Positions 33,594 through 41,660 of a stretch of DNA of 64,000 nucleotides are shown in pieces. The notes beneath the pieces are model-generated. The model worked only from the letters and a program-made list of their open reading frames with translations, was not told the DNA's origin and searched no databases. Position numbers and translations under genes: made by a program. Source of the DNA: Cellulomonas shaoxiangyii. GTDB taxonomy: Bacteria > Actinomycetota > Actinomycetes > Actinomycetales > Cellulomonadaceae. How positions within the stretch are numbered: position 1 is the first letter of the stretch; each line of letters starts with the position of its first letter. The stretch lies in assembly GCF_004798685.1 (NCBI RefSeq), contig NZ_CP039291.1:310001-374000 (forward strand), in the 5' to 3' direction.

Positions 33594-33621
33594 GGCCGGT
33601 CCGTCAGTCGGCGGACCGGCC
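33594..33621. terminator. bidirectional terminator between convergent genes
   Basis: GGCCGGTCCG at 33594-33603 pairs exactly with CGGACCGGCC at 33612-33621, loop of eight. It overlaps the stop codon of the minus-strand gene. Confidence 0.7.
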
Positions 33622-34977
33622 CGCCGCCGGCGCGCGCTCGGCCGCGCCGTCCTGCGCCGAGCCCCCCGGTGCGTCGTCGACCGGCGCCTCGTCCACGGGC
33701 GCCTCGTCCGTCGCCACCTCGTCCGTCGGTACCTCGACGACCGCGCCCCGCGGCCGCCACCGGCGCGCCCCCACGCGGGCGGCGTCCGACGCCGACGGCG
33801 GTCGCACCAGGTGCACCACGGACACGACGAGCAGCACGACCAGCCCGACGTTGCGGGCGGCCAGCAGCAGGGTGGTGCCCGGCACGCCCTCCAGCACGTC
33901 GAGGTACCACCACGGGTAGACGACCTGCGTCGCCAGCGCGACGGCGGCGACCGTGACCGCCGTGCGGCCCCACCACGGCCGCCGCAGGGCGAGCGCCACC
34001 GCCACCGGGGGCGCGAGCCACGTCATGAACTGCGGGCTGCCCACCTTGTTGCCCACGATCAGCACGAGCGCCATGAGGAAGGCGCCGCGCACGACGAAGT
34101 CCCCGCGCACGGCGTCGTCCGACCAGAACGTGGCCCCGTCCCGGCGCCGGCACCACCAGAGCACCGCCGTCGCGAGCAGCACGCCCACCACGAGCACCGC
34201 GCCGAGCACGTCGGCCATCGTCTGCGTGCCGGGCCCGGTGATCTCGTAGGTGACGAGATCGGCGTTGAGGTACCGCCGCACCGACGTCGTCCACAGCCCG
34301 GCGACGAGCCAGGGCGTCGCGCCCACCGACTCGATCTGCAGGCCGCGCGAGCCCTGCTCCAGCACGAACGAGACGACGTGCCGGCCGCCACCGAGCGCGA
34401 GGACGATGCCCACGACGACGACGCACACGGCTGCCGCGGGGACGACGACGTCGCGCCACGGCCGGCGGGACGCGAGCAGGAGCGGCACGATCGCGGCCCC
34501 CGGCGACACCTTCACCCAGGCCCCCGCCGTGACGAGCGCGGCCGACAGCCGTGGGGCGGACAGCGCGGCGAGCAGGGCGAGCACCGACATCGGCGCGACG
34601 ACGGAGTCGAGGCGGCCGATCGCGACGGGCCCGAGCAGGACGAGGAAGCCGAGCCACCAGCCCGCCGCGACGGCCCCGCCGGGACGGCGCAGGAGCGCGG
34701 CGACAGCGACGGCGTCGAGCGCGGTCACGAGCACGCACCACCCGAGCAGGTACGCGCCGCCCGCGGCGGTGCCGGCCACGAGCGTCGGGGCCAGCAGCGG
34801 CACGAGTGCGCCGGCGGGGTAGACCCACGCCTCGTCGAGCGCCGGCCACCGGCCGGTCGTCAGGCCCGTCTCCATCCAGCGCCGGTACAGGTCGACGTCG
34901 CCGAAGGACTGGTGCACCAGGACGAGGGAGCCGAGCCGGGTCAGCCACACGTGGGCCGCGACGAAGGCGACCCACAC
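33604..34977 (-). CDS. GT87-like membrane glycosyltransferase
   Basis: A membrane protein of at least 457 residues with about ten helices, resembling DUF2029/GT87 polyprenol-dependent mannosyltransferases of the actinobacterial envelope. The catalytic first periplasmic loop is FGDVDLYRRWMETGLTTGRWP (residues 25-45), with the Asp pair expected for this fold, followed by WVYPAGALVPLLAP. The last 70 residues are a cytoplasmic Glu/Asp/Pro tail with VDEAPVDEAPVDD repeats. GTG 34977 is the conservative start. A CTG at 35025, in frame, has a better site (GGAGG at 35031-35035, five-base gap) and would add LPGTTALARPRAVTAA, completing the first helix with a positive flank; I think that is the true start. 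Confidence 0.75.
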   Translation of the reverse strand: MWVAFVAAHVWLTRLGSLVLVHQSFGDVDLYRRWMETGLTTGRWPALDEAWVYPAGALVPLLAPTLVAGTAAGGAYLLGWCVLVTALDAVAVAALLRRPGGAVAAGWWLGFLVLLGPVAIGRLDSVVAPMSVLALLAALSAPRLSAALVTAGAWVKVSPGAAIVPLLLASRRPWRDVVVPAAAVCVVVVGIVLALGGGRHVVSFVLEQGSRGLQIESVGATPWLVAGLWTTSVRRYLNADLVTYEITGPGTQTMADVLGAVLVVGVLLATAVLWWCRRRDGATFWSDDAVRGDFVVRGAFLMALVLIVGNKVGSPQFMTWLAPPVAVALALRRPWWGRTAVTVAAVALATQVVYPWWYLDVLEGVPGTTLLLAARNVGLVVLLVVSVVHLVRPPSASDAARVGARRWRPRGAVVEVPTDEVATDEAPVDEAPVDDAPGGSAQDGAAERAPAAGRSAD

Positions 34978-35056
34978 GGCGGCGGTGACGGCACGCGGGC
35001 GCGCGAGGGCGGTGGTACCGGGCAGGGTGACCTCCGGGGCCGACGGGAGCGCGTCC

Positions 35057-35062
35057 AGGCTA
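35057..35062 (-). promoter_or_regulatory. TAGCCT -10 box of the GT87-like gene
   Basis: Minus-strand TAGCCT placed about 32 bases before the CTG 35025 codon. An RNA starting near 35050 would have a leader carrying the GGAGG that serves CTG 35025 rather than GTG 34977. Confidence 0.45.
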
Positions 35063-35150
35063 CGTGACGGGCGCCGCGTGCGGGCGGGGTCGGGGCGGCC
35101 GGAGGCGCCGGCGGACGGTCGCGCGCACGACGGGCGCGACCGTCCGGGGG

Positions 35151-35171
35151 TCAGCGGTCAGCGGTCAGCGG
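35151..35171. repeat. three tandem TCAGCGG units at a stop codon
   Basis: TCAGCGG occurs three times in a row. On the minus strand each unit reads CCGCTGA, so slippage would change the end of the 100-residue protein by heptamers and shift its frame. Confidence 0.7.
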
Positions 35172-35453
35172 TCGTTTGTCCGGGTCGTCGTCGTCGCGGC
35201 GGCCGCCGAGCGGCTCGGCGATCCCGCCGGGCGCCGCGACGGCGAGGCCGCCGGTGCCCGTCCCGGCCATGCCACCCGGTGCGGCCGGGAACGGCGGCAC
35301 GACGCCGTGGCCCACGTCGGGGTCCGTCTCGTCGACGTCGTCGGGTGCGGGCGGCGCCTGCGGTTCGGTGCTGCTGACCGGGTCGGGCGCCGTCGCGGGC
35401 GTCAGGTCGTCGTGCTCGGGGCGCGGCTCGTCGGGTGTCGTGGGGAGGGACAT
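35151..35453 (-). CDS. small acidic Pro-rich protein, unknown
   Basis: A 100-residue protein I do not recognise. It is rich in Pro, Asp, Gly and Ala, has no membrane segment or cysteine, and looks disordered (VDETDPDVGHGVVPPFPAAPGG in the middle, GGRRDDDDPDKRP near the end). It is kept as a gene because ATG 35453 has a near-perfect AAGGAGG (35459-35465) at the right spacing. Its stop codon lies in a triple TCAGCGG repeat, so length could vary between strains. It stands between the GT87-like gene and the nucleobase permease. Confidence 0.6.
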   Translation of the reverse strand: MSLPTTPDEPRPEHDDLTPATAPDPVSSTEPQAPPAPDDVDETDPDVGHGVVPPFPAAPGGMAGTGTGGLAVAAPGGIAEPLGGRRDDDDPDKRPLTADR

Positions 35454-35565
35454 CGTCGGCCTCCTTCGTCTCGGGGAGAGGGGCCACCACGCTGCCACGG
35501 GGAGCGTCCGGGCGCCTCCCGGGGTGTCGCGGCGGCGCGGTAACGCCCTCGTGACGCCGAGTGGC

Positions 35566-35571
35566 TAACGT
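35566..35571 (+). promoter_or_regulatory. TAACGT -10 box of the nucleobase permease
   Basis: TAACGT lies eight bases before GTG 35580 and 53 bases before the preferred GTG 35625. RNA starting near 35579 would then carry GAGGGAG at 35609-35615 as ribosome site. Confidence 0.45.
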
Positions 35572-35624
35572 CGCCCCCGGTGCGCACGCGTGGGCGGCGC
35601 ACCGACTCGAGGGAGCGTGGTCGC

Positions 35625-36959
35625 GTGGCGGGCTGGGGATGGACTGTGCACGGGGACGGCAGGTCCGTCGCACCGGGCGAGGTGGTGGCGCCCGGCGAGC
35701 GCCTGGCGTGGGGCCGCACCGTCGGCATCGGGATGCAGCACGTCGTCGCGATGTTCGGCGCGACGTTCCTCGTGCCCCTCATCACCGGCTTCTCGCCGCA
35801 GACGACGCTGTTCTTCTCGGCGGTCGGCACCGCGCTGTTCCTGATCGTCACGCGCAACCGGCTGCCCAGCTACCTGGGCTCGAGCTTCGCGTTCATCGCA
35901 CCGATCGGGGCCGCGACGGCGTCGGGCGGGCAGTCGGTCGCGGTCGGCGGCATCCTCGTCACGGGCCTGCTGCTGGCGGTCGTCGGCGTGGTCGCGCACC
36001 TCGCGGGCACGCGGTGGATCGACGCGCTGATGCCGCCGGTGGTCACGGGCACGATCGTCGCGCTCATCGGCTTCAACCTGGCACCGGCGGCGTGGGGATC
36101 GTGCACCGACGACGGCTGCACGGGCTTCCGCGCGGCGCCCGTGACGGCGATGGCGACGCTGCTCGCGATCGTCCTGGTGACGGTGCTGTTCCGGGGCATC
36201 CTCGGGCGGCTGTCGATCCTCGTGGGCGTGCTGGTCGGCTACGCGGTCGCGCTGCTGCGCGGCGAGGTGGACCTGACGACCGTCGGCGAGGCCGCGTGGG
36301 TGGGCCTGCCCCCGTTCGTCGCTCCCTCGTTCGACCCCGCCGTGCTCGGGCTGTTCCTCCCCGTCGTGCTGGTGCTCGTCGCCGAGAACGTCGGCCACGT
36401 GAAGTCGGTCGCGGCGATGACCGACACCGACCTCGACCCGTACGTCGGCCGCGCGCTGCTGGCCGACGGCCTGGCGACGACGCTCGCGGGCACCGGCGGC
36501 GGCTCCGGCACGACGACGTACGCCGAGAACATCGGCGTCATGGCGGCGTCGCGGGTGTACTCGACGGCCGCGTACTGGGTGGCGGCCGCGACGGCGCTGC
36601 TGCTGTCGCTGTCACCGAAGTTCGGCGCGCTCGTCGCGACCATCCCCGACGGGGTGCTGGGCGGCGCCGCCACGGTGCTCTACGGGATGATCGGCCTGCT
36701 CGGCGCGCGGATCTGGGTGCAGAACCGCGTCGACTTCTCCTCGCCGGTGAACCTGATGCCGGCCGCGGTCGCCCTCATCGTGGGCATCGCGAACTACTCG
36801 TGGTCCGTCGGCGAGCTGCGGTTCGAGGGCATCGCGCTGGGCACCGCCGCCGCGATCGGGCTCTACCACCTCATGCGGGTCGTGGCCCGGTGGCGCGGGA
36901 CGCACGACGAGCCGGCGACGCCGGCGTCCGTGCCGGGCGGCGAGGAGCTGCGGCACTGA
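35625..36959 (+). CDS. NCS2 family nucleobase (uracil/xanthine) permease
   Basis: A 444-residue membrane transporter of the uracil/xanthine permease family with about 12-14 helices. Family marks are WTVHGDGRS at the N-terminus, LAWGRTVGIGMQHVVAMFGATFLVPLITG near 25-55, the second half-helix region LVLVAENVGHVKSVAAMTD near 250, and the signature region GTGGGSGTTTYAENIGVMAASRVYS near 288-312. A proton-coupled purine or pyrimidine base importer is expected; the base is not determined. GTG 35625 is chosen over GTG 35580 because it has GAGGGAG nine bases away and matches the usual N-terminus. Confidence 0.88.
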   Translation: MAGWGWTVHGDGRSVAPGEVVAPGERLAWGRTVGIGMQHVVAMFGATFLVPLITGFSPQTTLFFSAVGTALFLIVTRNRLPSYLGSSFAFIAPIGAATASGGQSVAVGGILVTGLLLAVVGVVAHLAGTRWIDALMPPVVTGTIVALIGFNLAPAAWGSCTDDGCTGFRAAPVTAMATLLAIVLVTVLFRGILGRLSILVGVLVGYAVALLRGEVDLTTVGEAAWVGLPPFVAPSFDPAVLGLFLPVVLVLVAENVGHVKSVAAMTDTDLDPYVGRALLADGLATTLAGTGGGSGTTTYAENIGVMAASRVYSTAAYWVAAATALLLSLSPKFGALVATIPDGVLGGAATVLYGMIGLLGARIWVQNRVDFSSPVNLMPAAVALIVGIANYSWSVGELRFEGIALGTAAAIGLYHLMRVVARWRGTHDEPATPASVPGGEELRH

Positions 36960-36970
36960 CGTGAGCCGAC

Positions 36971-37001
36971 GGGGCCCGTGCGCAGCTGCCGCGCGGGCCC
37001 C
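36971..37001. terminator. bidirectional terminator after the permease
   Basis: GGGGCCCG at 36971-36978 pairs with CGGGCCCC at 36994-37001 between two convergent genes. Confidence 0.6.
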
Positions 37002-37010
37002 CTCGGCGCG

Positions 37011-37640
37011 TCAGCCCTCGGGCGCGGGCTCCTCGGGAGCGGGCTGCTGCGCGGCCTGCGCCAGCTCGGCGAACGGCTTGCAGCCCTCGGGGCCGACCAG
37101 CGGCGCGGCCGGGTCGAGTGCGACCTGCTCCACGGGGAGCAGCGTGGCGAAGTCCGCGCCGAGCACGAGGTCCACGCTCGCGTCCTCGCGGGTGTCGAGC
37201 GCGAGCTGGGCCTCGGGCAGGTGGGCGCGCAGCGTGTAGGCCGCGGCGATGCCGTTGGTGCCGGACACGATGCGCCCGACCCCCGCGGTGTCCGGACCGT
37301 TCGCGGTGGACGCGACGACGAAGCCACGCCCCTGCAGGTCCGTGGCGGTGGACGCCGCCAGGCCGGACCGGTTCGCGCCGTTCAGGACGTTGACCGGCAC
37401 CTGGCCGGCCGGGACCGGCAGCGCACCCTCGGGCGGGCACCACACGGCCTCGGCGGTCGCCGTCGGTGCCGGGCGCGAGAAGTCCCGCTCCAGGAACGGC
37501 AGGGAGATGCTCTCGGTGTAGAGGGCGGCGGAGCCCACACCGGCGACCGCCAGCCCGGCCAGCAGCACCCCGAAGACGACGGCCTGCCGCTCGTGCATGT
37601 GCCGGCGCCGCAGCTGCCGTGCCAGGTCCTGGTCGCTCAC
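37011..37640 (-). CDS. LytR C-terminal domain protein
   Basis: A 209-residue single-pass membrane protein. Residues 1-20 are basic and cytoplasmic, one helix spans about 20-43, and the exported part carries the LytR_C (CPS2A-associated) domain: VPVNVLNGANRSGLAASTATDLQGRGFVV near 80-108 and VGRIVSGTNGIAAAYTLRAHLP near 118-140. The catalytic LCP domain is absent, so this is the stand-alone accessory form, probably binding cell-wall polymer. The tail is Pro/Glu-rich. It follows the 98-residue gene by 13 bp with SD GGAGGG, as an operon. Confidence 0.85.
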   Translation of the reverse strand: MSDQDLARQLRRRHMHERQAVVFGVLLAGLAVAGVGSAALYTESISLPFLERDFSRPAPTATAEAVWCPPEGALPVPAGQVPVNVLNGANRSGLAASTATDLQGRGFVVASTANGPDTAGVGRIVSGTNGIAAAYTLRAHLPEAQLALDTREDASVDLVLGADFATLLPVEQVALDPAAPLVGPEGCKPFAELAQAAQQPAPEEPAPEG

Positions 37641-37653
37641 GACGCCCTCCGCC

Positions 37654-37950
37654 TCAGCTCAGCACCAGCACGCGCGCGTGCAGGAGTGCACGCTGCTGCA
37701 ACGCAGCTCGGACGGCGCGGTGCAGGCCGTCCTCGAGGTACATCACGCCCCTGTGCTCGACGACGTGCGCGAACAGGTCGCCGTAGAAGGTCGAGTCCTC
37801 CGCCAGCAGCGCCGCCAGGTCGAGGGTCCGCTTGGTGGTGACCAGCTCGTCGAGCCGGACCTGCCGCGGGGGCACGTCCGCCCACTGTGCGGGGGTGACG
37901 CGCCCGTGGTCCGGGTACGGGCGCCCGTCACCCACCGCCTTGAAGATCAC
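37654..37950 (-). CDS. conserved small actinobacterial protein with DGxHR motif
   Basis: A 98-residue protein of a conserved actinobacterial family, seen elsewhere next to LytR_C genes and sometimes labelled a VapB-type antitoxin. Key features are GDGRPYPDHGR at 7-17, PPRQVRLDELVTTKRTLDL at 27-45 and MYLEDGLHRAVRAALQQR at about 70-87. The Asp-Gly-Leu-His-Arg string resembles the DGxHR loop of the ParB/sulfiredoxin fold, which suggests nucleotide or phosphate handling rather than an antitoxin; that is inference. No toxin gene is adjacent. GTG 37950 has TACACT six bases upstream. It starts the operon with the LytR_C gene. Confidence 0.7.
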   Translation of the reverse strand: MIFKAVGDGRPYPDHGRVTPAQWADVPPRQVRLDELVTTKRTLDLAALLAEDSTFYGDLFAHVVEHRGVMYLEDGLHRAVRAALQQRALLHARVLVLS

Positions 37951-37956
37951 GTGCCG

Positions 37957-37962
37957 AGTGTA
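37957..37962 (-). promoter_or_regulatory. TACACT -10 box of the DGxHR/LytR_C operon
   Basis: Minus-strand TACACT, six bases before GTG 37950. Confidence 0.6.
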
Positions 37963-38054
37963 GGGGCAGGCCCCCGCCGCCCGGGCCGTCCCGACGGGCG
38001 GGTGCGGCACGTCACCCGCCCGCACGCCCGCGCGCGCGGATACACGCCCAGGTG

Positions 38055-38092
38055 TTGACCCGGTGGCCACCGGCAGCGTTGAATCGATCAAA
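38055..38092 (+). promoter_or_regulatory. promoter with LacI-type operator before the rhamnogalacturonan lyase
   Basis: TTGACC at 38055-38060 and TTGAAT at 38079-38084 are separated by 18 bases. The -10 overlaps the near-palindrome TTGAATCGATCAAA (38079-38092), with the CG centre typical of LacI-family operators. A sugar-responsive repressor would block the polymerase here. The leader to ATG 38179 is about 90 nt. Confidence 0.55.
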
Positions 38093-38178
38093 ACGGACGG
38101 GAGAGCGCATTCCTGCGGCTCCCCGCGTCGGTCACCGACGACCGCACCGCGGCCCGTCCGGCTCCGGAAGGGGAACCG

Positions 38179-40788
38179 ATGACCCTGCGCACCCGACGAC
38201 GTGTGCACCTCCTGACCGCCCTGCCCGCCGCCGTGTGCGTCGGCGCGCTCGCGCTCGCGGGCGCCGTCGCGCCGGCCGCCGCCGCACCCGCCCCCGCGAC
38301 CGGCGCCCTCGCCGCGAAGGGCGGCCACCGCACCGACGCCGTCCAGCTCGAGCGGCTCGACCGCGGCGTCGTCGCCGTCGCGACGTCCGAGGGCGTGTTC
38401 GTGTCCTGGCGCCTGCTCGCCCCCGAGGTCACGGGCGCGACGGCCGACACCCAGACCGGCCCGCAGTTCGCGGTCTACCGCGACGGCGCGCGCATCGCGA
38501 CCGTCGAGGGCGCGACCAACCTGCTCGACGCGGACGGCGCCGCGACGTCGGTCTACCGCGTCGCGGCGGTCGTCGACGGCGTCGAGGTCGACGTCAGCCC
38601 CGACGCGACCCCGTGGGCCGGCCACCACGACATCCCGCTGCGCAGGCCCGCCGACGGCGTGACCCCCGCGGGCGAGGCGTACACCTACGCCGCGAACGAC
38701 ATGAGCGTCGGCGACGTCGACGGCGACGGCCAGTACGAGTACCTGGTCAAGTGGGACCCGTCGAACTCCAAGGACGTGTCGCAGGTCGGCTACACGGGCA
38801 ACGTCTACCTCGACGCCTACGAGCTCGACGGCCGGCACCTGTGGCGCGTGGACCTCGGCGTGAACGTCCGCGCCGGTGCGCACTACACGCAGTTCCCGGT
38901 GGCGGACTTCGACGGCGACGGCCGTGCCGAGCTCATGGTGAAGACGGCGCCGGGCACGACCATCACGACGTACGCGCCGGACGGCTCGGTGCGCGCGACG
39001 CGTCCCGTGACGCTGCCGGCCGACGACGTGGCCGCCGGCGTCACGCACGCCGACGACTACCGGATGAGCCGGGCCGACTACTACGAGCACGTCGTGGAGA
39101 TGTTCCGCGGCTGGTCGACCCGTGAGGAGGTCGTCTCCGGGCAGTGGCCGGCGACGCTCGAGGAGGCCTTCGGCATCGCGCCGCAGTACACCTACCCGCT
39201 CTCCGACGCGGACGCCCGCGCGCTGACCGACTACTTCATGGACGTGTACGCGCCCGGCCGCTCGGCCCGCAACGTGCTCCGGAACTTCGAGGGCTTCGTG
39301 CTCGAGGGCCCGGAGTACCTCACGGTCGTCGGCGGCGACGGCCGCGAGCTGCAGACGGTCGACTACAAGCCCGGCCGTACCGACGACGGGCTGCTGTGGG
39401 GCGACTACGCGATGTCCCGCATCGAGCCCGGCAACCGCGTCGACCGGTTCCTGTCCGGCGTGGCCTACCTCGACGGGCAGCAGCCCTCCGCGGTCTTCGC
39501 CCGCGGCTACTACACGCGCTCGACGCTCGTGGCGTACGACTGGGACGGCAAGCGGCTGCAGGAGCGCTGGTACGTGGACTCCGGCTGGACGCCCATGACG
39601 AACCCGTTCAACGACGGCCCGCACGGCCGCCCCGGCACGGACCCCGAGTTCGGCCGCATCACGACCCAGGGCTTCCACTCGCTGTCCGCGGCGGACGTCG
39701 ACGCCGACGGCCGGCACGAGATCGTCTACGGCTCCGCCACCATCGACGACGACGGGTCGCTCCTGTACACGTCGTTCGCCACCATGCCCGAGGGCAGCGC
39801 CACCCCGGGCGTCGAGGCGGGCCTCGGCCACGGCGACGCCATGCACGTCACGGACATCGACCCCCAGCGCCCGGGCCTGGAGATCTTCACCGTGCACGAG
39901 GGCGGCGCCTACGCGCCCTACGGCATGGCCATGCGCGACGCGGCGACCGGCGAGACGCTCTTCGGCGTCTACTCCGGCCGGGACACGGGTCGCGGCATGA
40001 TCGGCGACGTGCGCCCCGACGTGCCGGGCCTCGAGGCGTGGGCCAGCCTGCCGGGCGGGTCGGACGCGTCCGGGCTCTACTCCGCGGACGGTGACGTGCT
40101 GCAGCCGGAGATCTACGGCACCAACCAGTCGATCCGCTGGGCGGCCGACGGCACGACGCAGCTCGTCAACGGCTCGGGCACGGCCACGCCCACCATCGAC
40201 GACGCGACGCGCGGCACGCTGCTCACCGCGACCGGCACGCTGACGAACAACGGCACCAAGGGCAACCCGTCGCTCGTCGCCGACGTCCTCGGCGACTGGC
40301 GCGAGGAGCTCTTCCTGCGGACCGCTGACTCGTCCGCGATCCGGGTGTTCGCGTCCACCGAGGTCACCGACCGCGGGCTCGTCACGCTCATGCACGACCC
40401 GCAGTACCGGGCCGAGGTCGCACGGCAGCAGACGACGTACAACCAGCCGTCCTACCCCGGCTTCTACCTGGCCTCCGACACCGACATGACGACGGTGCCG
40501 GTCGCGCAGGCGTGGCTGCCGGGCAGCATCGACGCGCTGCGGGCGACGTTCCAGCAGCTCGTGGCGTCGGGTCAGGTGCGCGGCCTGGCGGTGCTGGAGG
40601 GCATCGCGGCGATCGAGATCGCCGACCGGGCGGCCGACCGCGGGCAGACCCGGGCCGCGGTCGCGGCCCTGGACGCGTGGGCCGAGCGGCTCGAGCGGAT
40701 GCGTGACTCGCGCCTGTCGTCGGCCACCCCGGCGGCCCGCACGACCCTGACCACGCAGATCGACCGCATCACGACCGCCCTCCGCTAA
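38179..40788 (+). CDS. secreted rhamnogalacturonan lyase, PL11 family
   Basis: An exported enzyme of 869 residues that cleaves the rhamnose-galacturonate backbone of pectin by beta-elimination. Residues 1-37 are a signal peptide with an Arg-rich start and an Ala-rich cleavage region. The main domain, about 45-770, is the eight-bladed PL11 propeller, with Ca-binding loops DVDGDGQYEY, DFDGDGRAEL and DVDADGRHEI. Typical motifs are YLVKWDPSNSKD, LMVKTAPGT, the TTQGFHSLSAADVD block, and GDWREELFLR near 700. The last 85 residues form an Ala-rich helical FIMAH-type domain, probably for wall or substrate contact. No carbohydrate-binding module is evident. The start has GAAGGGGAA about six bases upstream. 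Confidence 0.92.
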   Translation: MTLRTRRRVHLLTALPAAVCVGALALAGAVAPAAAAPAPATGALAAKGGHRTDAVQLERLDRGVVAVATSEGVFVSWRLLAPEVTGATADTQTGPQFAVYRDGARIATVEGATNLLDADGAATSVYRVAAVVDGVEVDVSPDATPWAGHHDIPLRRPADGVTPAGEAYTYAANDMSVGDVDGDGQYEYLVKWDPSNSKDVSQVGYTGNVYLDAYELDGRHLWRVDLGVNVRAGAHYTQFPVADFDGDGRAELMVKTAPGTTITTYAPDGSVRATRPVTLPADDVAAGVTHADDYRMSRADYYEHVVEMFRGWSTREEVVSGQWPATLEEAFGIAPQYTYPLSDADARALTDYFMDVYAPGRSARNVLRNFEGFVLEGPEYLTVVGGDGRELQTVDYKPGRTDDGLLWGDYAMSRIEPGNRVDRFLSGVAYLDGQQPSAVFARGYYTRSTLVAYDWDGKRLQERWYVDSGWTPMTNPFNDGPHGRPGTDPEFGRITTQGFHSLSAADVDADGRHEIVYGSATIDDDGSLLYTSFATMPEGSATPGVEAGLGHGDAMHVTDIDPQRPGLEIFTVHEGGAYAPYGMAMRDAATGETLFGVYSGRDTGRGMIGDVRPDVPGLEAWASLPGGSDASGLYSADGDVLQPEIYGTNQSIRWAADGTTQLVNGSGTATPTIDDATRGTLLTATGTLTNNGTKGNPSLVADVLGDWREELFLRTADSSAIRVFASTEVTDRGLVTLMHDPQYRAEVARQQTTYNQPSYPGFYLASDTDMTTVPVAQAWLPGSIDALRATFQQLVASGQVRGLAVLEGIAAIEIADRAADRGQTRAAVAALDAWAERLERMRDSRLSSATPAARTTLTTQIDRITTALR

Positions 40789-40797
40789 CCCCCGCCC

Positions 40798-40839
40798 CGG
40801 AGGCATCGACCTCCGAGGCATCGACCTCCGAGGCATCGA
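40798..40839 (+). repeat. 15-bp tandem repeats after the lyase gene
   Basis: Two and a half to three copies of CTCCGAGGCATCGAC lie head to tail just before a long hairpin. Confidence 0.75.
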
Positions 40840-40892
40840 ACCCGGAGATCCTCAGCACCGCGCACCTCGGATGCTGAGGATCTCCGGGTTCG
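40837..40892. terminator. perfect 21-bp intergenic hairpin
   Basis: CGAACCCGGAGATCCTCAGC and one further A at 40837-40857 are the exact complement of 40872-40892, with a 14-base loop (CCGCGCACCTCGGA). It can end both convergent transcripts. The loop carries ACCTCGG, related to the CCTCCGAGG of the adjacent repeats, which hints at a dispersed intergenic repeat family rather than a plain terminator. Confidence 0.8.
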
Positions 40893-40907
40893 GCCACCGC
40901 GGGGGCG

Positions 40908-41660
40908 TCAGCGGGGTGGGAGGAGGGCGATGAGGGCGACGGCCACGGCCGTCGCCGCGGGGACGAACAGTGCGGCGGCCCACGTGAGGCGCCGGGCCCG
41001 GCGGGCGGCGGCAGCGATCTCCTGCGGCGTGCGCCCCGGTGCCGTGACGAGGTCGGCGTCGCCGTCCGCGCCACCGGCCAGGAGGGACGCCGACCCGAGG
41101 ACGAGGAGCACGAGCCCCGTCACGGCGACCGGCACAGGCGTCACCGACAGGACGTGCGCCGGCAGCAGCGCGATCGCGGCGGCGAAGACCGCCACCGGTA
41201 CGAGGCCGAGCAGGGACGCCTGCCACACGCGCAGGCGTGTGAGCGCGCGGACGATCGAGCCCGGCGCGACCGCGAACGCCACGGCGAGCAGGGTCGCCAC
41301 CGCCATGGTGGTGGCCGCGCCGGCCGTCAGCGACAGCTCCTCGCCGCGGATCCACGGCGGGACGGACCACGTCGTGGCGAGCACGCCACCGATCTGGACG
41401 AACGCGGCGAGCCCGTCGCGCAGGGGTGCGCGGCGCGGCTCGGGCACGGCGACCGCGTCGGCGAGCGTCGCGGCGTAGGCCTCCGGCGCGCCGAACGCCG
41501 TCGCGGCGTCCTGGCCGGAGTCGACGCAGTGGGCCTCGACCTCGGCGAGCGCGCTGCCGATGGTCGCTCCCGGCACGTCCCGCAGCCGCAGCTCGAGGAC
41601 CAGGCGCTCGCGCCACCGCGGCTCCACGTGCGGGGCGATGGTGCGCGGGTCGCTGGTCAT
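40908..41660 (-). CDS. HAAS-domain membrane protein paired with PadR
   Basis: A 250-residue protein. The N-terminal 75 residues form the helical HAAS/permease-prefix domain (WRERLVLELRLRDVPGATIGSALAEVEAHC, then FGAPEAYAATLAD), which PadR-associated membrane proteins share. Five or six membrane helices follow. Function is unknown; such pairs usually act as a regulator with its membrane signalling partner. Its ATG overlaps the padR stop by four bases (ATGA). Confidence 0.82.
   Translation of the reverse strand: MTSDPRTIAPHVEPRWRERLVLELRLRDVPGATIGSALAEVEAHCVDSGQDAATAFGAPEAYAATLADAVAVPEPRRAPLRDGLAAFVQIGGVLATTWSVPPWIRGEELSLTAGAATTMAVATLLAVAFAVAPGSIVRALTRLRVWQASLLGLVPVAVFAAAIALLPAHVLSVTPVPVAVTGLVLLVLGSASLLAGGADGDADLVTAPGRTPQEIAAAARRARRLTWAAALFVPAATAVAVALIALLPPR

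Noticed and set aside
37654..37950. Type II antitoxin assignment for the 98-residue protein
   Set aside because: No toxin gene is adjacent, the partner is a wall-associated LytR_C protein, and the sequence shows a DGxHR-type loop rather than an AbrB or RHH antitoxin motif.
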